Source: Tetradesmus obliquus
Lineage: Eukaryota; Chlorophyta; Chlorophyceae; Sphaeropleales; Scenedesmaceae
Length of the DNA: 64,000 nt
Assembly: GCA_030272155.1 (NCBI GenBank)
Contig: CP126206.1
Location: forward strand, 3,523,001-3,587,000
Reading direction: 5' to 3'
Shown here: in pieces, positions 57,301-64,000 of the stretch
How the letters are laid out: every line of letters begins with the position of its first letter
Position numbering within the stretch: the first letter of the stretch is position 1
Made by a program: the position numbers and the translations under genes
Notes under the pieces: generated by a model
What the model was told of the DNA's origin: nothing
What the model saw: only the letters and a program-made list of their open reading frames with translations
The model's database searches: none

Positions 57301-60300
57301 ATGGCTGACAAACGAAACTACGTGCCACTTAACGTGAAGACGTACAGGGAGGGCTTTCTCCGACTGCAAGGATGGACTGTCTTCTCCTGCATAGCTTTCT
57401 TCACGGCCGGTCTGCTGGTTCTTTACGAGGTGAACACATGCATAACCTGGTCTAAACATTACAGCGTAGCACAGTGCTGCTGACAGCGCATTCCAGCATA
57501 GGTATCATCTCAGGCAGTCAGGCCACAACTCCTCAAAGGGCCTGATGCACCTGCCAGCTATCACATGCTCATGGACACACGCAGGCAGAACCTTGCACAT
57601 ACTGACACAGATGCATATGACTTCACTGTATGCTCCTGTCGCAGCTGCTGGTGATAAATGTTGAAGATCAGGACTTCAGGGACATGCTGTTCGACTACAG
57701 AGTAACACGCCCAGGCATAGAGTGAGTGCGTGCTGCGTATGCTGCCAGCCAGAAGTTGCTCACGTTTCTCACCGTGCTGGCTGGCAGCCATTTTTTGATG
57801 CAGTGCATAGCAAGCACCTGCACCATAGCTGCGGCAGCTCAGAGTCCTTTGATGCAGCTGCGCACAGCCTGGGCTCTGCTGCTTGCATGGCACGAGCCAG
57901 AGGTTTTAGGTGTCTTCAAGACATACACAAAGAAAGTTGCTGAACGTGCCGGCTGGCAGCAACTGTTTGTTGCAGAGCTTAGCAAGCACCTCCACCCCAG
58001 CGTTGGCGGCAAAGGGGCCCTTGGGCAGCTGCCCTTGGCTAGCCAGCGCTACGCACAGCCTGGGGTATGCTGTTTGAATGGCCTAAGCCAACAGTTCAGG
58101 CACCTTCAGGCCATATACACAAACCTTCCGGCCATATACAAACCTGTAGTTTATAAACAAACATTCAGGCCATACACAAAGACAGCGGCAGCCGAGGATG
58201 TCACCGCTTCAATCCTACATGCACCTAACGTGTTGCCTGATTGCCATGCATCATGACCCTACCCCTCCTTACCCAGTTGCAGCCACCAGCACAAGCACTT
58301 TATCAGAAGCCACCACTGCTGCCACCACGACACAGCAGCTGCAGTAGAACTACTCATACTGACAAGCACCTGATGTGCTGCCGCTGCTGTGCCCATGGTC
58401 ATCTGCATCTTCCTACAGCCACCAGCACAAGCACTTTGTCAGCGGCCACTACTGCTGCCACCAGGACACAGCAGTGCACAGCTACAGCTGCCCCCGGCCG
58501 CCCAGCAACTTTTCGGCCTATTGGGGAAGCGACTCGCCGCCCTGCCCGCCTACTGTTCAGTTCACATGCCCGGACTTGACATCCAGCGGCTGCAACAAAG
58601 TGAGTAGGAGTTATGTTCAGTTACAGTAATAGAAAAGCAGCTGGCTCGGCAGCTAGTGCTGTGGAGCAACAGCAGTTCGTGCAGCATCAGCAGCAGCAGC
58701 AGCAGCAGCAGTTGAAGGTAGTTGTCTTCACGCCAGAAATCATGCACTCTATGCTATGCAGGTGCACGCTGCAGTGTACCCTGCGGCAGGCCTGGTGGGA
58801 GCATTCAAACGCCTTCATGATATAGCTAATGTATAACATGCACTCTATGCTATGCAGGTGCGGGCCGCAGTGTACCCAGCAGCAGGCCTGGATCCCTCAA
58901 CTGGCCATGCGGCCAACTGCAGCAGAGCAGGGCGTGTGCTGCTGCGGGCGCGGGCAGGGTCAGGCTATCGGCTGACTGCCAGTGTGCATGGCTCGCAGCT
59001 ATCTCAGCAGCTGGTGCTGAGTCCCAACAGGTGAGCACAAAAAAGTGGCAATGCATGAGCAGAGCATGCCGTACACATGTAGGGTGGCTACCAGTGTGCA
59101 TGGCTCGCAGCTGTCCCAACAGCTAGTGCTGGATCCCAACAGGTGAGAAGAGAAGGCGGCAATGCATAAGCATGCCGTAGGGTGGCTGCCAATGTGCATG
59201 GCTCGCAGCTGTCCCAATAGCTGCTGCTGGATCCCAAAAGGTGAGAAGAGAAGGCGGCAATGCATAAGCATGCCGCAGGGTGGCTGCCAATGTGCATGGC
59301 TCGCAGCTGTCTCAGCAGCTGGTGCTGGACCCCAACAGGTAAAAATTGGCATGACCAGCAACACGTGGGCAGCACTGCATGAGCATCATGAGCAGTTGCT
59401 GAAAAGCCCGAATGGCTGCCTACATATATGCAGCAGACGGTTGTGACGCTATGCAGGCGTCACTGACACTGCTGCTGCATCGCTGCTGCTGCTGCTGCTG
59501 GCTGCTTGCAGCATTGACACAGGCCAAGTCGACGCGTTCCTGGCGCAAGTGGCTGCCGCTCACAGCGATCCAATGTTCCTGCTACCCAGGTGAGCAGCGG
59601 CAGCGGGAGAGGATTGCCTGAGAGCTGTGGCCCTGGCCATGGCTTGAACACCCGCCAACCCTCACTTTCAGCAAAAACTGCATTACCCACAATGTTCTAA
59701 ATGTGCACCTTGTCTGTCCGTGCCATTTGCCCACGCAGTGAGCCGCTAGGCAGGTCGTTGCGGCTGGGTGATGCGCTGGTGCCGCTGCAAGCAGCGCTGA
59801 CTGACCCCAGTGGAGATAAGTTTGGCGAGTTTGGCTGGCCCTGGGAGCTGTGGCCTTGGCCGCCGCTCAAAAACCCGGTCAATCTTACTCTAAATCTCAC
59901 AGAAAATTGCACAGGCAACTATGTGTCAAATGCACGCACACACTGTTGGCGGTCCTCATTTGCCTGTCGTCTGCTGTGTGTGCCTGCTTATGCAGTGAAC
60001 CGCTGGGCAGGTCGCTGCGGCTGAGTGGCGCGCTGGTGCTGCTGCAGCCGCAGATGCAGGACCCTCACCACAACAGCACTCTCTAATCCTCATCCGTTTG
60101 TTTCTCACTGGCCTCCTCCCCTATTGCCTGCTTATGCAGTGAGCCGCTAGGCAGGCCGCTGCGGCTAGGTGGCGCGCTGGTGCCGCTGCAAGCAGCGCTG
60201 ACTGACCCCAGTGGCAACAAGTGGGGCGAGTTTGGCTGGCCCTGGGAGATGTGGCCCTGGCCGCCGCTCAAAATCCCGGTCAATCTTACTCTCAATCTAA

Positions 60301-63300
60301 AAAAAATGTACAGGCAACTATGTGTCAAATGCACGCACACACTGCTGGCGGTCCTCATTTGCATGTCGCCTCTGTGTCCGCTTGCCCGTGCAGTGAACCA
60401 CTTGGCAGGTCGCTGCGGCTGGGTGGTGCGCTGGTGCCGCTGCAGCGCTGACTGACCCCAGTGGAGACAAGTGGGGCGAGTTTGGCTGGCCCTGGGAGAT
60501 GTGGCCCTAGGCCCCGCTTACTCACCCTTACTGACTTGATCAGACAGCAAGCTGTATACCAAGCACTACGCCTTTATGATTTTGAAAGTGGGTGTGCTTC
60601 CTTTCTGCATGTTGTCCTGTCTTGCCCTGGTACAATGCAGTGAGCCGCTAGGCAGGTCGCTGCGGCTAGGTGGTGCGCTGGTGCCGCTGCAAGCAGCCTT
60701 AACTGACCCCAGCGGGGACAAGTTTGGAGAGTTTGGCTGGCCTTGGGAGCTGTGGCCTTGGCCGCCCAGTGCATCTTGCAGCAACACAGGCATGCCAGCA
60801 AGCCTGCGCCTAGAAGGTATGGTAGAATTCAACATGTGGGGTGGCACAGTCAGCCATGCGTGTTGCGCAGCAGTGACTGGCTCAATACATTCTCAAATAG
60901 TTTGGCTGGCCCTGGGAGCGGTCGGCCTGGCTGCCCAGTGCATCCTGCAGCAACACAGGCACGCCTGTTGCACTGCGCCTAGGAGGTGCGGTAAGAGTAG
61001 GGCCTGTAGACTTTTACAAGGGGTTGTATGGGTAGTTTAGTGTACCGCCACAACATGGGGACAAGTTCGGAGTTATTGGCTGGCCCTGGGAGCTGTGGCC
61101 TTGGCCGCCCAGTGCATCTTGCAGCAACACCGGCACGCCGGCACGCCTGCGGCTGGAAGGTGCGATATGTGCATGTTGTCCTGGCTGGCGTGGACTGGCT
61201 GCGTGCGGCACAGCCATGTTTTTGGCACCTGCATATCTTGTTGATTGTGCATCGTGCAACAACACCGGCACACCTGCGGATTTGCGACTGGAAGGTGCGG
61301 TGAGAGTAGGGCGAGTAGATGTTTGCAAGGGGTTCCATGGCGCCCATGCATAGTTTCAGTGTATCGCCACAGCATGGAAGACAAGTTTGGCGAGTTTGGC
61401 TGGCCCCGGGAGTTGTGGCCCTGGCCGCCCAGTGCATCCTGCAGCAACACAGGCACGCCTGCACGCCTGCGGTTGCAAGGTACGGTGGGGTTGTACATGT
61501 GGGGTGCGCACAGTGTGCAGTGCATGGTGCGCAGCAGTGACTGGGTTGAGTTTATGTTTGGCTGGCCCTGGGAGCTGTGGCCTTGGCCGCCCAGTGCATC
61601 TTGCAGCAACACACGGACACCCGCAAGCCTGCTCCTAGGAGGTGCGGTAAGAGTAGGGCCTGTAAACTTTTACAAGGGGTTGTATGGGTAGTTTAGTGTA
61701 CCGCCACAACATGGGGACAAGTTCGGAGTTATTGGCTGACCCTGGGAGCTGTGGCCTTGGCCGCCCAGTGCATCTTGCAGCAACACCGGCACGCCGGCAC
61801 GCCTGCGGCTGGAAGGTGCGATATGTGCATGATGTTTTGACTAGCATGGACTGGCTGCGTGCGGCACAGCGCTATTGCGGTGTTGCTCTCAGCATCTGCT
61901 TGGCACTTGCATGTCTTGTTGGTTTTGGTTGTCGCGCAAAGACAAGTTTGGCGAGTTTCGCTGGCCCTGGGAGCTATGGCCTTGGCCGCCCAGTGCATCT
62001 TGCAGCAACACAAGCACGCCAGCAAGCCTGCGCCTAGAAGGTATGGTGTGTAACTTTGTGCCGGATGCGGTTTAGGTTTGTGCATAAGGCTTGAAGCCGC
62101 TTTTGTTGAGTAACCTCCTAAGATGGAAGCAAAGTGTGCATAAGAGCTGTGGCCATGGCCTCCGAGCGCATCCTGCAGCAACACAGGGACACCTGCTGCA
62201 CTGCGGCTGGAAGGTGCGGTGCGAGTAGGGCGTGTACATGTTTGTCAACGGGTTTATGGGGCTTGGCGTCCCCGCTTAGCTGCGTGCTGCTGCCCGCTGT
62301 TGCGCTGCGGGCAGCGTCACAGCGCACTTTGCTGTATGTGACCCCACCAAATCATACTGTTGGCAGCAGCAACCACCTTCAGATTGATGACGTGGCTGCG
62401 TGCTGCCGCCCGCTGTTGTGCTGCAGGCAGCGTCAAGGCGCACTTCGCTGTGTTTGATCAAAGCAAGCCTGCATACATTTGGAAGCAACAAGGCCACTTC
62501 AAATGATGATGTGGCTGCGTGCTGCCGCCCTCTTTGCGCCGCAGGCAGCATCAAGGCTCGCTTTGCTGTATGTGACCTGCCAAACTATACTGTTGGCAGC
62601 AGCAACCACTTTCAGATCAATGACGTGGCTGCGTGCTGTTCTCTGCAGGCAGCATCAAGGCGCACTTTGCCGCCTTTGATCCAAGCAAGCTTACATAATT
62701 TTGGCAGCAGCAGCCGCTTACCTTTAACTGACCTGGCTGCATACTTTTCGCCATTTTGCATCGCAGGCAGCATCAAGGCGCACTTTGCTGCTTTTGATCC
62801 AAGCAAGCCCCTGCCACACTTCCCCGTTGCCTTTCTCGGCAGCGCCCTGTCAGTGCCGCAGTATCAGCGGCAGCTGCTGCCAGCTCAACAGCAGCAGCAG
62901 CAGGGAGCAGGAGCCGGTGCTATTGCCTTGGCAGCTGGGGTAGCACGGGGAGTTGCGGATGGCAATGCTACAGTAGTAGTGTCGGCCTTAACTGGCATCA
63001 ACATGTCGGTGAGTGCAATTCTTCCGCTCATTGTTGGCAGCACTGCTGCTTTACCATGTGAGCACAGCAGGGACAGATGAGGATGGCGATGCTACGGTAG
63101 TGGTCTCTGCCTTGACAGGCATCAACATGTCGGTGAGTGCTCCAGTCGGCGCTCAAGATTGCTTTCAAAAGAGCGATCACTCTCTCTTCTTGCACCTGCT
63201 GCACATTCGTCATGATGGGGGTTGGAGCCGCTTGAGTTCATTCTGTCAAACATACATTGGCCCGAACACTGTCCCAGCTTCGGCCATTGTAACAAGACCT

Positions 63301-64000
63301 TGGTTGCGCTGCTGCTGCTGCTGCTGCTGTGCAGGTTGGCCTACACTGCTGCCTCAGCTGGGCGCCTGCCGCGCATGGCAGCTGCACCCGCCCCTCACAC
63401 ATGACGCAACCAGAACACAAACCCCAAACTCATGTGCGCTGCTGCTTTGCAGGTGGGCTTGCTGCTGCAGCTGGGCGCCTTCAGGGCCTGGCAGCTGCAC
63501 CGCCCCTCTCATCACAATTCAACACAACGCAATTTGTGCTGCTGCTGCTGCTGCTGCTGCTGCCGCCGTAGGTTGGGCTGCTGCCGCAGTTAGGAGGCTG
63601 CCGGGCCTGGCAGCTGCACCGGCCAGGCCTGAGCCTTGAGTGCAACACAAATATGTAAATTGATGCGTGCTGCTTGCAGGTGGGTCTGCTGCCTCAGCTG
63701 GGCGCCTGCCGCGCCTGGCAGCTGCACCGGTGTGACATAAAAGTGTGACATAATTATGTAACTGATGTGCACTGCTGCTCTGCAGGTGGGTCTGCTGCCT
63801 CAGCTGGGCGCCTGCCGCGCCTGGCAGCTGCACCGGTGTGACATAAAAGTGTGACATAATTATGTAACTGATGTGCACTGCTGCTCTGCAGGTGGGCCTG
63901 CTGCCTCAGCTGGGCGCCTGCCGCGCCTGGCAGCTGCACCGGCCAGGCCTGTGCCTTGAGTACGGCAGGGAGCTGTGGAGGGGCAGCGTGGCGGAGCTGG
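57301..64000 (+). CDS. Unrecognised single-pass membrane protein with Cys-rich ectodomain (partial, runs off the window)
   Basis: Exons 57301-57429, 57645-57721, 58419-58599, 58858-59030, 59512-59589, 60641-60816, 62767-63008, 63892 to beyond 64000; phases agree at every junction, giving at least 388 aa. A short charged N-terminus (MADKRNYVPLNVKTYREGF) precedes one hydrophobic segment (about residues 25-41), suggesting a signal anchor. The following part has paired cysteines (HYCCHQD, SYSCPRPP, SPPCPP, FTCPD, SSGC), potential N-glycosylation sites (NFS, NCS, NAT, NMS) and an unusual GWPWELWPWPP motif. I recognise no family. The Cys and N-x-S/T pattern suggests a lumenal or extracellular domain (inference). 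Exons 3, 4, 6, 7 and 8 have flanking copies; exon 1 does not. Confidence 0.7.
58270..59340 (+). repeat. Copies flanking exons 3 and 4 of the unknown gene
   Basis: Exon 3 start copy at 58270-58332. Exon 4 start copy at 58761-58800. Exon 4 end copies at 59091-59141, 59187-59240 and 59283-59338 (VHGSQLSQQLVL coding, each with a GTGAG or GTAAA donor). The last three have a period near 97 bp. Confidence 0.9.
59738..60515 (+). repeat. Four upstream copies of unknown-gene exon 6 start
   Basis: Copies beginning TGAGCCGCTAGGCAGG or similar lie at 59739, about 59995, 60140 and 60394; the complete exon starts at 60641. They extend 60-140 bp into the exon and share an intron block (AATCTTACTCTAAATCT type) between copies. 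Confidence 0.92.
60890..62220 (+). repeat. Eight downstream copies of unknown-gene exon 6 end
   Basis: Copies of the GWPWELWPWPPSASCSNTG end plus GTGCGGT or similar donor lie at about 60899-60989, 61074-61162, 61245-61301, 61390-61481, 61557-61644, 61734-61820, 61952-62042 and 62140-62217. Confidence 0.93.
62300..63135 (+). repeat. Copies flanking unknown-gene exon 7
   Basis: Start copies (GSIKAHFA coding) lie at about 62308-62345, 62426-62460, 62543-62580 and 62649-62692. An end copy (VVVSALTGINMS plus GTGAGTGC donor) lies at 63074-63140. The complete exon is 62767-63008. Confidence 0.9.
63330..63891 (+). repeat. Five upstream copies of unknown-gene exon 8 start
   Basis: Copies of the LLPQLGACRAWQLHR coding start lie at about 63333, 63452, 63571, 63680 and 63786, ahead of the exon at 63892. 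The last two full units (63677 and 63783) are identical over 106 bp. Confidence 0.93.

Noticed and set aside
1..64000. Transposable element as the source of the repeated exon pieces
   Set aside because: Each fragment matches only its own neighbouring exon, arrays are local and polarised, and no terminal repeats, target-site duplications, reverse transcriptase or transposase were seen.
1..64000. Pseudogenes or degraded gene duplicates explaining the fragments
   Set aside because: Complete, in-phase exons coexist with the fragments in every gene, and fragments never extend across two exons as a gene duplicate or retrocopy would.

Overview
The window looks like nuclear DNA of a chlorophyte green alga, most likely a core chlorophyte that can form cilia at some stage (inference). 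It is GC-rich, intron-dense and saturated with CAG/CTG microsatellites. Nearly every intron is GT-AG with a TGCAG acceptor. The gene content is plant-like: a GIGYF/EXA1-type GYF protein, a chloroplast-type S41 C-terminal processing peptidase, a VAMP7-type R-SNARE, an F-box/LRR protein, an ionotropic glutamate-receptor-like channel and eIF3g. A CCDC103-like protein, needed to assemble ciliary dyneins, is also present. I see no prokaryotic operon, rRNA, tRNA, CRISPR array or transposase.

Layout. 440-9972 (+) GIGYF/EXA1-like gene, 10 exons. 10794-14180 (+) CCDC103-like gene. 22129-15712 (-) S41 peptidase, 11 exons. 22424-25647 (+) R-SNARE, 8 exons. About 25.9-31.9 kb no convincing gene. 35470-32104 (-) F-box/LRR gene, 4 exons. 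About 35.5-39.7 kb no convincing gene. 50564 to 40042 or 39691 (-) glutamate-receptor-like channel, 11 exons. 56896-51341 (-) eIF3g, 7 exons. 57301 to beyond 64000 (+) unrecognised membrane protein, at least 8 exons. Two gene pairs are divergent with short shared 5' regions (22130-22423 and 56897-57300). The genes share no pathway; this is an ordinary nuclear neighbourhood of housekeeping and signalling genes. Exon phases were joined by hand and close exactly for six of the seven genes that end inside the window; CCDC103 has one unresolved internal junction.

The remarkable thing is the structure of the genes. Exons are surrounded by arrays of partial copies of themselves. Copies of an exon's beginning (intron tail, acceptor and first bases) lie only upstream of the complete exon. 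Copies of its end (last bases, donor and intron head) lie only downstream. I count well over 100 such fragments in all eight genes, with periods mostly of 100-250 bp, and found no exception to this polarity. The extreme case is the pore exon of the channel gene, preceded by 14 truncated copies. The same happens at 3' gene ends, where stop-codon regions are copied outward, so the process is not confined to splice sites. This boundary-anchored exon-fragment duplication is my main candidate for an undescribed phenomenon.
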